From NCBI RefSeq assembly GCF_037042905.1, contig NC_087252.1:34499965-34563964 (forward strand): a stretch of 64,000 nt of DNA. Direction: 5' to 3'. Made by a program: the position numbers and the translations under genes. Under the pieces are notes generated by a model. The model had not been told where the DNA came from. It did not search any database and saw only the letters and a list, made by a program, of their open reading frames with translations. Source of the DNA: Lytechinus pictus (Eukaryota > Echinodermata > Echinoidea > Temnopleuroida > Toxopneustidae). Shown piece after piece: positions 45,171 to 56,740 of this stretch; within the stretch, counting starts at the first letter, position 1; the number at the start of each line of letters is the position of its first letter.

Positions 45171-45544
45171 GCTTGTAACCGATTTTGCAATCGGCAACCG
45201 ATTCCATTCGATTTCACAACAATCGGCGATCACTTGCCGATCTTCGATCATGCCCCTTGAAGGAAAAAATCGGATATAAAAAATCGGCATACCTGTAGAT
45301 CTAGTTACAGTGCGGTCAGAACATATTTCAAGATTGTTCTTGCAGAGGTGCTAGCTATTTAGAGCTTTTTAACAATCGAATAGTTCGAACAATCGAGATT
45401 CCTGGAATGTCAGAAATGACTCATAAAAGGTTGACCTACTTATGATGACCTACCGGTAGCTGCGCTGACTGGTATGGTGGGAGTGGAACTTGGAATGAAT
45501 GTATTGTATAATACAAACAATGAACATGTACTTGTACTGTGTTT

Positions 45545-45915
45545 GTCATTTATCCCGCCCATGAGTGCACACAATGGCCAATAGCAATGGAGTTTGAGAG
45601 CTGTATGTGACTGCATGGGTGCATGAATGTGTTGTATGCATTATGTATGCTAGTGCTTATGCTGATAAATCCCGCCCATAAGTGAATACAATGGACCAAT
45701 AGCAAGGGAGTTTGAGAGCTGTGTGTGACTGCATGAATGTGTTGTACGCATTATGTATGCTAGTGCTTACGCTGATAAATCCCGCCCATGAGTGAATACA
45801 ATGGACGAATGACAAGGGAGTTTGAGAGCTATGTGTGACCGCGTGGGTGCAGGAATGTATTGTGTGTATTACGTATGCTAGTGCTTGCGCTAATTTTTGT
45901 CATAATCCCGCCCAT
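45545..45915 (+). repeat. 110-126-bp tandem repeats with CCAAT and GC-box motifs
   Basis: CCCGCCCAT recurs at about 45554, 45671, 45781 and 45907. Units contain ACAATGGNCCAATAGCAA, GGGAGTTTGAGAGCT, GTGTGACTGCATG and GTATGCTAGTGCTT. Confidence 0.75.
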
Positions 45916-46120
45916 GACTGATATTGTTGAGTGGGTGGGTATACAAAAAGATCGATACTGAGGCGTGACTTAACATTTCCCAGAACTGATTCGGAGAAAT
46001 GATGTACCAAGTAAGCTATTATAACAAAATGGGTGTACTTTGGAATGGTTATTGGGCGTGGCTGTAATCACATATTATAATGAGCGAACTTAGCTGAGCT
46101 CAGCTTCACATAAAAATACT

Positions 46121-46127
46121 TATAAAA
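46121..46127 (+). promoter_or_regulatory. TATA-box-like motif downstream of the CCAAT repeats
   Basis: TATAAAAG lies about 210 bp after the last CCCGCCC repeat, and AATAAA follows at about 46220. The layout is promoter-like and could be a solo LTR or a lost gene start; no ORF of substance follows. Confidence 0.3.
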
Positions 46128-46484
46128 GATGTCCCGCCGATCGTTCATTGACCTGTGATCTATGAGAATTATTTTCCTTTGCGACTGCTCGGAAGATGCG
46201 TCATTCGTTTATCTTTCTAATAAAAATCACTCATTTTATTGTAAAGCAGTTAAACCTCAAAACCCTTTAAAAGCATGTTCCAAACGATCGCGCATGTCGA
46301 CTACTTCCATTCCTAAACATTCGTCTTTGTGACTTTGTCGGGAAGATGCGCGCGACCGCGAACAAAATGTTGATGTATTCCTTTGTTTTTAAACATCGCC
46401 GATTCGATTTTCGATTCGATTTCGATTTTAGAAGCTTAACTGCCGATCCGATTTTCGATCTGATTTTTGATCCGATTTACAACA

Positions 46485-46745
46485 TTAGAAGGAGAGACAA
46501 GAAAAGACAGATCAGGGGAGGGGGAAAGGTAAAGGAGAGAGAGGGAAAAGGAGACCATAAAATAGAAAGAAAACAAAAGAAAGGAAGAGGGAAAGAAAAA
46601 TGGAAAGAGCGAGAAAAGAGTAGGGGAGGGAGAAAGGAAATAAAAGAAGGGAAAGGAAAAGCGAAAAAGGGAAGGGAAAGGGAGAGAAGAAAAGAAGGGA
46701 GAACGAAAATGGGGAAAGGGAGAAGGAGAGGGGATGATGAAGGGG
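46485..46745 (+). repeat. Polypurine tract, copy 2
   Basis: Near-duplicate of 44945-45165 (GACAGATCAGGGGAGGGGGA, GGAGACCATAAAATAGAAAG) in the same orientation, preceded by TTCGATTTCGATTTTAG-like text. Confidence 0.8.
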
Positions 46746-46839
46746 ATAGGAAAATGTCAAGTTTGAAGATCTGAATATTAACACTAAAACAAAATTAGAC
46801 TCCCATGTTTTATTTATAAAAATACCATCTTTTTCATGA

Positions 46840-47700
46840 TTATAAAGGTTCAACGTCCCTGTTCTAGGTCTAAACTTCAACATAAATCTACTGGCGCTTC
46901 GCGCTTGAACTCTGGAGGTCATTCCTCTTTTAAAAGTATAGGTAATCTGTCGGACTTTTCAAATCCCAAATTTAAATCTTAAGCGCAAATGCCCTCGCAT
47001 TATTTTTCATTTAGATACAGTCCTGTCATCAATATCAAAAACTCTAAGCGCGAGCTTCGCGCTGGCATCATTTTTGTAAGTGACATTTATGATGTTGTTC
47101 ATATTTTAAAAATGTCCATTTGTTGAGGTTTAAATGTCCAAAAGTTCAGCGCTCGCATAATTTGTAAGGTAAATAGGCCTACCCTTTTAATTGTTATACA
47201 AAGGCGCTTATACAACGTCCAGAATGCAGTTCGGAATATTGAAAATAACTATTGGTCCCGCTATTTCTGCCCGTGCGACAAGCATTTATCATTTTGAATC
47301 ATGAGATTCACCTTTAAAATATGATGAAAAAGTATCGTTAAGACTGAATTAAGAAAAAAAGAAGCTCACGTTTCACGCTCGCATTTTGATCCGTTAGCTT
47401 GTGATAATAATGGTGGCTTCGTTAATATATCTTAGCGGACATGTCCACCTTTTGGTGCTTCAAGAAAAATGAACACAACACACAAATAATAATAGAAAAC
47501 GAACAAGAATAGAATAGATAGTTACCTATCCCACTCATGAATTCTTATTTAACAGTCCCCAAAACGTTTTTTTTTCGTGTTAGCTTATTTCATATATATA
47601 TATAGGTCTCCTCATCATGGTTATAAAAAGTGCTCAGAATGTTTTATTTTCAAGTCCTTGTATCAGAATTTTCAGCTCGGGCAGCTCTATCGCATTTTGA
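46840..47700. repeat. Repeat with periodic GCTCGCAT / CTTCGCGCT motifs
   Basis: Motifs near 46893, 46990, 47045, 47152, 47371 and 47690 recur in AT-rich text (GCGCTCGCATAATTTG, CACGCTCGCATTTTGATC). Same motif family as 41260-41690. No gene. Confidence 0.45.
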
Positions 47701-48118
47701 TTACTATCCTGTTGATTTATTTACCGGTACTTGAACAAAATATTTAAAATGTCCAGCTTTTAGAACAGATATCAAAAAAAGGTATTCACCTTTGATCATA
47801 GATGAGGAAGAAGAAAAAAGTGCAAAAAAATAGGAAACAAACTAACGAATTAATGTGACATAATTTTTCTTCATTTCAAGGCGACTCTTTACATTTCATC
47901 ATCGCTGATGGCGCTACAATAGAAAATACCGCTTGACAGCAAAAAAAAAAACAGAAAGAGGAAAATAATGCTGAGCGTCTAAAATGCAGCTAGCAGTACA
48001 AGCTGCAGAACCGTAAACAAACATCTTGTGAATAATATCGCGCGCCCTCTTTAAGCAAAAGTTTACAACCACGATGACCCTGCGGTATCTACGTGAAGAT
48101 CACGAGAAAATGCTTTTT

Positions 48119-49046
48119 GTCTCACCTGCATAGCAGAGTGAGACTATAGGCGCCGCTTTTCCGACGGCGACGGCGGCGGCGTCAACACCAAATCTTAACC
48201 TGAGGTTAAGTTTTTGAAATGACAGCATAACTTAGAAAGTATATGGACCTAGTTCATGAAACTTGGCCATAAGGTTAATCAAGTATTACTGAACATCCTG
48301 CCTGAGTTTCATGTCACATGACCAAGGTCAAAGGTCATTTAGGGTCAATGAACTTAGACCATGTTGGGGGAATCAACATCAAAATCTTAACCTAAGGTTA
48401 AGTTTTTGAAATGTCATCATAACTTAGAAAATATATGGACCTAGTTCATGAAACTTATACATAAGGTTAATCAAGTATCACTGAACATCCTGCATGAGTT
48501 TCACATCACATGACCAAGGTCAAAGGTCATTTAGGGTCAATGAACTTTGGCCGAATTGGGGGTATCTGTTGAATTACCATCATAACTTTGAAAGTTTATG
48601 GATCTGATTCATGAAACTTGGACATAATAGTAATCAAGTATTACTGAACATCCTGTGCAAGTTTCAGGTCACATGATCAAGGTCAAAGGTCATTTAGGGT
48701 CAATGAACCTTGGCCAAATTGGGGTATTTGTTGAATTACAGCCATAAATTTGAAAGTGTGTTGGTCTAGTTCATAAAACTTGGACATAATAGTAATCAAG
48801 TATCACTGAACATCCTGTGCGAGTTTCAGGTCACATGATCAAGGTCAAAGGTCATGTAAGGTCAAAGAACTTTGGCCACGTTGGGGGTATTTGTTGAATT
48901 GCCATCATATCTCTATAAGTGTATTGGTCTAGTTCATAAAACGTGGAAATAAGAGTAACCAAGTATCACTGAACATCTTGTGCGAGTTATAGTAGTTTTC
49001 AAAATCAGCACTGCTGCTATATTGAATCGCGTGATGCAGGTGAGAC
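48119..49046 (+). mobile_element. Dispersed urchin-type repeat, locus 2, with both termini
   Basis: Starts GTCTCACCTGCATAGCAG and ends TGATGCAGGTGAGAC, a 12-bp inverted terminal pair, about 928 bp. The GGCGCCGCTTTTCCGACGG block follows the start. Four units carry AGGTCAAAGGTCA at about 48325, 48517, 48680 and 48842. This copy suggests the family is a defined mobile element, with the units at loci 1 and 3 truncated or expanded. Confidence 0.72.
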
Positions 49047-49329
49047 GGCCAGAGGCATTCCACTTGTTTTTTCTTAAAAACACACCAAAGAGAAGACAAG
49101 AAACGATCCATATGGTTCGGTAAGTGTCATAGCACAATTAGAAACATAATTTAAAAGGAATGGCATAGTTATTTTAGTAAAAAGGGTGTGAAAATTTCGC
49201 GTGCACCATGTGCATATGAATCCTTCGCACGCGAGATGCATTGATCCCATGAGTGGAGCTAGCCTGGTGGCTTCTGGGGAGTAAAAATCATCTAGGCCTA
49301 CTAATTACTATACGTAACAGTTAGGCTTA

Positions 49330-49985
49330 CTCCCCATTAGCCAGGCGGCTTCTAGAGAGTAAAAATCATTTACTAACGTAAGGTTACTCTCATAGTCATA
49401 CGAAGCCAGGCAGTCCTCCCCATTCATCTGCGTGTACCGCAAAAAAACCTGAAACTTTCGCCCCCGAGATTTCTACTTTCCTTCTAAAAGTAAAAGATCT
49501 AGGCCTAGCTCTAAATCAGATAAATGGGATAAAACTTTATTTCCGACATTTCTACGCTCTCGTTCTTATTTTCAAACAAGAATTCATCAAAAAAAGGAAT
49601 AAATATTGTGAAAAGACGGAAGAGGCTTGCCCAATGTTTACGCCGCCATCTTGTTTCTTATTGGTGTAGGCCTACTTCCCCAACGTTACGGACGCGAGCG
49701 TCGTGTAACGTTTTTTTGATGAATTCTTGTTTTAAAAATAACAACGAGAGCGTAGAAATGTCGGAAATGAAGTTTTATCCCATTTAGGCCTATGGCCTAC
49801 ATGATTTATTTTAGACTAGGAGAGCTAGATCTTTTAGAAGGAAAGTAGAAATCTCGGGGGCGAAAGTTTCAGGGTTTTTTGCGGTACACGCAGATGAATG
49901 GGGAGGACTGCCTGGCTTCGTATGAGAGTAACCTTACGTTAGTAAATGATTTTTACTCTCTAGAAGCCGCCTGGCTACTCCCCAC
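49330..49985. mobile_element. Large palindromic element
   Basis: Arms of about 260 bp (49330-49590 and 49715-49985) pair closely: TAGCCAGGCGGCTTCTAGAG, TACTAACGTAAGGTTACTCT, GCAGTCCTCCCCATTCATCT and CGACATTTCTACGCTCTCG all recur complemented. The centre has a TTTACGCCGCCAT block. No ORF or target duplication seen. Confidence 0.78.
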
Positions 49986-50319
49986 GAAGCCTGGCGTGGC
50001 TATCTATACCTGGCTGTAAAGGTCAGGATTTCCAATGGTGAAACTAGACCTAAATCACCAATTTTACGTTTTGTTTTGCACCCAAACTAACGTACATGGG
50101 CCAATTTTATGTTTATTCCCAGTTTTTATTAAGGTTCCTAATTTTCATTAAATAAATAGAAGTAAAATTGAAAAAAATTAAGAGAACGAGCGTTCACTTA
50201 CCCAGTCTGTTTACGTCGCCATTTTGAACTTCTTTCTTAATGACTATTGGCATCACATGGGTAGACTAGTATGAGTATGACATGCATAAGTACCTCGAAA
50301 TATAGAAATCATAATCTTC

Positions 50320-50505
50320 AGGGAATAGTTTTCCTGGTATCGCGTCGAAATTTGCTCCACATTTTGAGAGACTGCTACATTTATGTATGCATAAAGTCTT
50401 TTGGAAAGCATATGTTTACATAGGACTGTACATTTTATAGACTTTGAGAGCTTTTCTCTTATGACCAAAAATGCTATTCAAATTTGTAAAGCAAAATTAT
50501 TCCCT
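50320..50505. mobile_element. Short inverted-repeat element, copy 2
   Basis: Same family as 7612-7785: AGGGAATAGTTTTCC start, AAATTTGCTCCACATTTT, GAGAGCTTTTCTCTTATGAC, TTATTCCCT end. Confidence 0.6.
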
Positions 50506-50634
50506 GATCTTACGAAATCAATCATAGAAGTTGAAATTACAATGCAAAACAAATTGGATAGATCATTTATTAAAAACTGTTGATAAAATTCCACAAAACC
50601 ATTCATTTTGAAATAATAAAATAATTGAATCGAT

Positions 50635-51255
50635 AGAGATTCTACCACATCAGGCCATCCATAACTGGACTCGTATTCGTTTCAGACCCTTATTGAAATT
50701 TTGATAAATTCTATCTCTAATTTATGCATAGAATTTGTCAAATCATACGTTCGTTATCTAAAGATTTAAAAATTATGTTACACTATATTTTGATGATGTT
50801 TGGAATCATAAAAAAACGTATAACTATCATCCTTTTACAAAGAAAACCTTTATGGGTTTCTTCTGTAAACTTTTAAAATTTGCTATCCCGGGGGTACCCA
50901 TCTCAACTCAATTTCTTAGTCATGAAATAAATAATTCATAATTTCATTTTCTCAGCAATTTAATGCTCCAGTCTTCATGGCTTAAGCATGTATAATGCAT
51001 ATTTTGCCTCTTCTATTATTAAGATTAGATCTATTTCCCAATTCATCACAATAATAGCAGTTTTATCATAATTTTGATTTTTGAAAACAATGCTAATTTG
51101 TGACTAAGGCTACATCTCCTTTGCTTTTTCTACCGATAGTATCGATATCAAGGGATTCTAGTTAGGAAGCCTTTTGTTTAGTAAGATTGGAACTAACTCC
51201 GAGGTTGGTGGATAAAAATATGACTAACTTGTCCGGGTGTTGAGAAACGGGCCCC
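50635..51255. mobile_element. Element with GGGGCCCGTTTCTCAACAC end, copy 2 (inverted)
   Basis: Runs opposite to 39046-40079, ending GTGTTGAGAAACGGGCCCC. It shares much of the body but is shorter. Immediately beyond, at 51257-51345, GGGGTCCGTTTCTCAACACC starts a partial third copy head to head with it. Confidence 0.65.
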
Positions 51256-51345
51256 TGGGGTCCGTTTCTCAACACCCGGACAAGTTAGTCATCCACCATG
51301 ACTATATTTTAGAAAGTACTTACGAGACGTAGCCTTAGTCATATA

Positions 51346-52394
51346 TCCACATCAACTCCATGATACAATGGAAGTAGCCCCCCCCCCCCCCCGATCGTTG
51401 ATTATCATGATGCTACATGTAATTGGGTTAATGAAGATGATAGCGATGGATTATGATGAGATAATGAGGAAATAATGATAACTGATAACCTCTCATGAAT
51501 TATTGTTTACATTACAAAACACATATTTCCATTTATTTCAGTTTAAAATGCAAATCTGACTGTAATGCCGATATATTCAACACCTGAACAACAAATTCCT
51601 TATGTACGTTCTCAGGTGGAAAAAAAGGGCGATGTCGTATGACTAGAGAGGTTATGTTGTGGACGAACATGCGAGCATGTGTTTGTTCTGTGCTTTGCAA
51701 TGCTGGTGTGGTGGTGTATATAAACTGGGAAGTGCTTAGTTGTTATTGTAATTAAATGTTTGAATGAGGTGTGATTGTGTTTCATAAGTTGAGAAAAGAG
51801 AAGCTTGGTCATAATTTGGGGGAAGGGAAAAAGAGCTCTATGACAGTCACGAAAATGAAAATATTCCAATTCACGATCTAAGTGGTGAGTGTATTGTGAC
51901 TACTAAATGTCAGACGATTCACTCAAGAGAGGACAGCACTGACGTGTGCTGAATGACATGTAGGCCTAATTTGTCCCGTCTTGATTCAGTAGACTCGCAC
52001 TTATACTAATAATGTTTATGTTTTTATCTTAGGGGAAATTCTTTAATACCCATCCGCCGTTAAGTTTTTGTGAAAACGAAAATTCCAGAATTTCCTGGCT
52101 GTTGAAAATTCCTGAAACTTTTCTATGCAACCCTAGTTGAGACTCCCAGATCTGGCCTGCATAGATTGCTTCACTCAGTCTAAGATTGAGTGTCTTTCAT
52201 TAATCTGTTTTTTCTCTTTTAATATGAATTTAGCAGGTGTTAAGGGGATCATTAATAAGAAAAACTTGATTAGAACCCCATATATTTTCTTTTGAATGTC
52301 AATAATTTTCTGCTTGTGGTTAACCAATTTTGTATCATGTTCCACTTGCCTTTTATAAATCCATCGTAAATTTTCCATTTAATGTCTATTTCAG
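51346..52394. other. Upstream region or intron of the right-hand gene
   Basis: C run near 51380, AT-rich text, no coding exon. Ends in the acceptor TCTATTTCAG at 52394. Confidence 0.4.
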
Positions 52395-53004
52395 GCAATC
52401 AATCGTCTTGATGTCTCGGGATGTCTAACCCACCCAGAAAGCCTAGTTGGTCAAAACGGGACTCCACTGGAAGTGTGCAGCAAAATCGTTTACTAGACCT
52501 GGCCAACGTTTCTGCATCCAGCATGAACGGCACAAATCCAGGAGAAACTGGCGATGTGCAGGTCAGTCGGAGCTTGTCCTTCTCCAAGGAGACCACCCAG
52601 GGTTTGCAGGATTCTTGTCCCTCAACACCTCAGTCACAGACCTTTGAATCACCATCAAACAGTGGGGGTATTGATATACCATTAACAACAGGTGGAGATG
52701 GAACTCAAGTGGGCGTGGTTGGGGGTGGGAGCTCCTCATCAGGAGGAGAGCATCAATCCCCATCTCTTGTATCTGTTCTTCAGTCTGCTTCATCTCCACC
52801 CAGTATCTCCTATCTTAGCAGTCCTGGACCTGGTTCAATAGGGCCTGGATCTGGTAGTATCGGTCCAAGGGGAGGATCATCATCATCTTCAGAGATCAGT
52901 GGAGGTGTTGTAGGATCTTCTTTCACTGATCAATCATTTGGTTGTGGATCAGGGAGTACAGTGCCAATCAGTGCTGTGCTTAATGCCAGTGGGGAGGATG
53001 CAAG
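52395..53004 (+). CDS. First coding exon of a Ser/Gly-rich protein (possible GRAMD1/Aster-like)
   Basis: The exon starts after TCTATTTCAG; coding runs from ATG at 52421 to 53004 (donor GTAAGT), 194 codons plus two bases. The main ATG has G at -3. The product starts MSNPPRKPSWSKRDSTG, then is Ser-, Gly-, Pro- and Thr-rich without signal peptide or membrane segment, as in disordered cytosolic N termini. Identity rests on the third coding exon. A short upstream ATG at 52411 overlaps the start codon. 5' exons must lie upstream. Confidence 0.72.
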
Positions 53005-53609
53005 GTAAGTCGTATTATCCTCTATTTTGCTGTGCAAAATTATGTAATTTTGAATTTACTCTTCAGAATACATGTACATATACATGTAGGAAAGCTAAAA
53101 ACTGTATTGGGTATTATATTTAATAGGCAAACTGGCTAATAAAAATAGTGTCACACCAAAAACTGGTAGAGCTGGAATCATAGTGGTATGTTCAACATCT
53201 GGGGAGCTCTTTGCCAAGCAGTAGAAAATATTCCCCAACAGGTGCTACTGGACAATACTATAGGTTCTGCAGAGTCACGCTGCTTCATCATATTATTGTC
53301 ATCAAATTTGGTACCTGCAGGCAAAATGTGGGCTGGGTCATTGTTGCCGTGATAATTGTATTTATTTGCCAAATTTCTGTGTGAGCTCTATATATCGCAA
53401 TGATGGATGTTGCGGTCGATACATGTGCTCGGCCGCGCGACCCGCCGAGCATCTCTAGTTATTTATTATTCTTGATCATTTGCATGTATATTTATCATAT
53501 TGAAAAGAAACAATTGATACACTGTACAATTAATGAAGCAAGACTTGAAATTTCAAGCCATTACATTTGCCAACTGTGTTTAAATAAAATGTTACGTTCT
53601 ACTATAAAA

Positions 53610-56600
53610 TTTGATTAGAAAGTCAAAAAGGGGCCTAAGCTTTTGATCCTAGCAGAATCTTCGTCGGAGGCAAAATGACAAACATATAAAGTGGAACAAC
53701 CATAATATAGACCACAAACAAGCTACAGCAACACTAGAAACAAGGAGACAAAAGGGGCATTAGTGAGTAGAGAAGACCAATCAGGTTAGTGAAGGGGATG
53801 AAAGAAAAGGAGTAGGCAGACACAAAGGGAAGTTAGTGTAAGTAAGGCCAAGAGGGATTAAGATAATGAGGCAGGCAACATCAAACAGGATCTGGAACAA
53901 AACAGTGATAGAGGGATGAATAACTAGAGAATTAGAGAGAGGTGGGTCAAACAGGTTACAAAAAAAGGCATAATAAACTGGTGCATAAGAGTGGGGGAAA
54001 AAAGGAAAAGAATGGGGAACAACTGATAATGTGCAAAAGACATATAAGTATATATGATAAAGCATTAAACAAACTAAGAGAAGAAGGTAAGTGTAAATAT
54101 GTATCTATAAGTGATATGTATATAAATATAATCAAAAAAAGAAATATATATGAAAAAATATAAATACACATAAGGTGTAACTGATATTGTAATCCGCTAG
54201 GTGTGACGGGAAAAAAACATAGGACTGTACAGTAGGAAAAAAAAAAAAAAAAACCTGTATATGTGAAAAAGAGGAAGCAAATTGCCTAAAAAGGTAAAAG
54301 CAAATATAGAAGAGAGGGGGTGTATTATGAAGAAACCATAGTATACATGTAAATAAGCAAATGTGGTAAATCTGAAAGAGGTGAGTGGAGAAAAAAAAAA
54401 TATATATATAATAATTATTATATCGCCTGAATAAGGAAGGAAAAATTGGAGCTGAGCTTGTATGAGATATGGGAGGAAAGTAGAGGAAGAAACTATAATG
54501 TAACAGTTGTAACTATTCAAAAGAGCTGAGGGGAAAAATGATATGTATATATAAATTAAAAGTGGATAGGAAAGAATAATCAGTCGTTCCCCTCTTGGAT
54601 GTTCAGGCCATGAGGTTGGGTGGTGCGAAGTCGTCTCATCTAGAGCTTCTCTCTGCTAGTACGGACTGAGTCAGGACGGGTACCTAAAGATTCGATGCCC
54701 TGTAGCATCATGTCAGTGATGGAGTGGTTGGGGAGGTTAAAATGGCGGCCAACTGGAGTGTCCAGCTTTGCTGTGTTGACGGTGGATCTGTGCCCGTAGA
54801 ATCGTCTCTTGAGTGTGGTCTTGGTTTCCCCTATGTATTGTACCCTACAAACTCTGCAAGTGATGAGATATACAACATTAGTGGTAGTGCATGTTATGTT
54901 GCCCTTGATTTGGTGAGACAGGCTGGTAGAGTTGCTGGTGAAAGTGTCGCCCTCGTGAAAGTGTATTTCACATGTGATGCACCTGTTGCTGGTGCATTTG
55001 AAGGTGCCATGCTGTATGGGAGAAGAATGGTTAGTGAGGGAGGGCACTTCAGCACGAACAATGAGGTCCCTGAGATTCGGTGGGCGTCGGTATGCTAGAA
55101 GGGGAGTATCGGGAACGGCCTGTTGGAGACGATCAGAAGTGTGTACAATGTGGTGGTTATCACACAGGATTTTGCGGAGAGGGGGTAGATTGGGATGGAA
55201 GGTGGTCACAAGCGGTATTCTGTCGGTAGTCTCCTTGTCACTTTTTGGTTTGAGAACTTCAGATCTGGGGAGAGAACGAACTTTGTTAATTGCCAGTTGG
55301 ACTGCCGTGGCCCCTGGCACAGAGATGTTTCTGCAAATTCCTGGCATGGAAGGAAAAATCAGGGTCCTCGGAGCAGATACGGCGAAGTCTGAGGGCTTGA
55401 CTGTAAGCGATGCCGGTTTTGCAGTGACGGGGGTGGCAGCTGGATGAGTGGAGGTACTGGTGGGTATCTGTGGGTTTAGAGTATAGGGTAGTGGTGATAC
55501 CGTTAGACTTTTTCTGGACTGTGACATCAAGGAAGTGGGTTTCCTGTTGGGAGAAATCAGAAGTGAATTTGATGGTCCTGTGGAAGGAATTGATGTGGTC
55601 AATGAATGTATGGAGGCTATCTTCATCCGTGGTCAAGATGAAGAAAATGTCGTCTATGTAACGCCACCAAATCCATGGGCGACAGGGGGCTGAATCTAAC
55701 ATCTGCTGTTCCAGCTTGGTCATGAAGAGACAGGCGAATGAAGGAGCCATCCGGGTGCCCATTGCTGTACCGAATATCTGTAGGTAGTGCTTGCCCATGA
55801 ATGTGAAGTTGTTTTTTGTTAGTACATGAGACATCAGAGATTTGATATCGGATATGGGGGGACTGGAATGGCCACTGGCGGCCAAGGCTTCACATGATGC
55901 TTGGATACCTTCGTCGTGGGGAATGCTGGTGTACAGTGAAGAAACATCGAAAGTGCCGATGATCGCAGTCTCGGGTATCTGGTCCTTGATGTCATTTAGT
56001 TTCCTGAGAAAGTCTGGAGTGTCATGGATGTAAGAGGGTGCACGTGAGACAAGGGGCTTAATGTGGTAATCAACAAAAAGGGAGATGTTCTCTGTTGAGG
56101 AATCAGTTCCTGAGAGGATGGGTCGACCGGGGTTGCCAGGTTTGTGGATCTTCGGGAGGAGATAGAAGCGGGCAGGTTTAGCATTAGTAGGGGAGAGAAA
56201 TTTGTGGGCCTTCTCGGAGAGATGCTTGTGTTCTTTCATGTCATTCAGTGTTAATTGGATCTGTAGGGAGAAATTACAAGTAGGGTCAGAATCGAGGAGT
56301 GCATAGTGAGATCGATTATTGAGATGTTTCATGGCTTCATCGATGTACTGCTGGCGGTCCATAACAACGACGGCTGATCCTTTGTCTGCAGGCTTGATGA
56401 TGATGTCGGACCTGTTTTTGAGTGATGAGAGAGCCTGGCGTTCTTCTCGAGGAAGGTTGTCATGTGCTCTGGTGTCGAGGGTATCTGTGGAGCGAACTTG
56501 GGATGAGACAGCTTGGATCATGTAAGTTTCAAGGGAAGGAACTCTATTCTTGGGTGGAATCCATGTGCTTTTCTTGTAGAAGGGCTCGGGATCAGAAGGG

Positions 56601-56740
56601 GGTGCATCTAAAAAGAACTCTTTGAGACGTATCCTGCGATAGGATGTATAGAGGTCTTGGCTGAGAGCTACATGTATCTGTTCAACTTCTGGTGGCGAGG
56701 GGCAAAACTTGAGACCGTGGGGCAAAATTTGATTGTTACA
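53610..56740 (-). mobile_element. Penelope-like retroelement, antisense in an intron
   Basis: Carries a reverse transcriptase followed by a GIY-YIG endonuclease, the diagnostic order of endonuclease-bearing Penelope-like elements (Poseidon/Neptune-type). The 5' end appears truncated, as the frame opens only at the start of the N-terminal domain. The 3' portion (53610-54579) is non-coding and A/G-rich, with a conserved-looking CCTCCGACGAAGATTCTGCT segment near its end. Exact borders unresolved. Confidence 0.85.
54580..56725 (-). pseudogene. Penelope-like RT/GIY-YIG protein, frameshifted
   Basis: The first frame (56725 down to 55286) gives GLKFCPSPP, IIIKPADKGSAVVVMDR, ARFYLLPKIHKPG, FDVSSLYTSIPHDEG (about residue 259), MGTRMAPSFACLFM and the catalytic YIDD at residues 356-359. 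Near 55300 the frame shifts; homology continues in another minus frame with AINKVRSLPRSE, a Cys-rich KCTSNRCITCEIH motif and the GIY-YIG region VVYLITCRVC..QYIGET at about 54820-54875. A TAG at 54640-54642 interrupts the end; the last codons run to 54580. Otherwise well preserved, hence fairly recent. Product would be a nuclear retrotransposition enzyme; this copy is inactive. Confidence 0.88.

Noticed and set aside
44795-45290. Ser/Phe/Leu-rich minus-strand frames
   Set aside because: Reverse reading of a polypurine tract.
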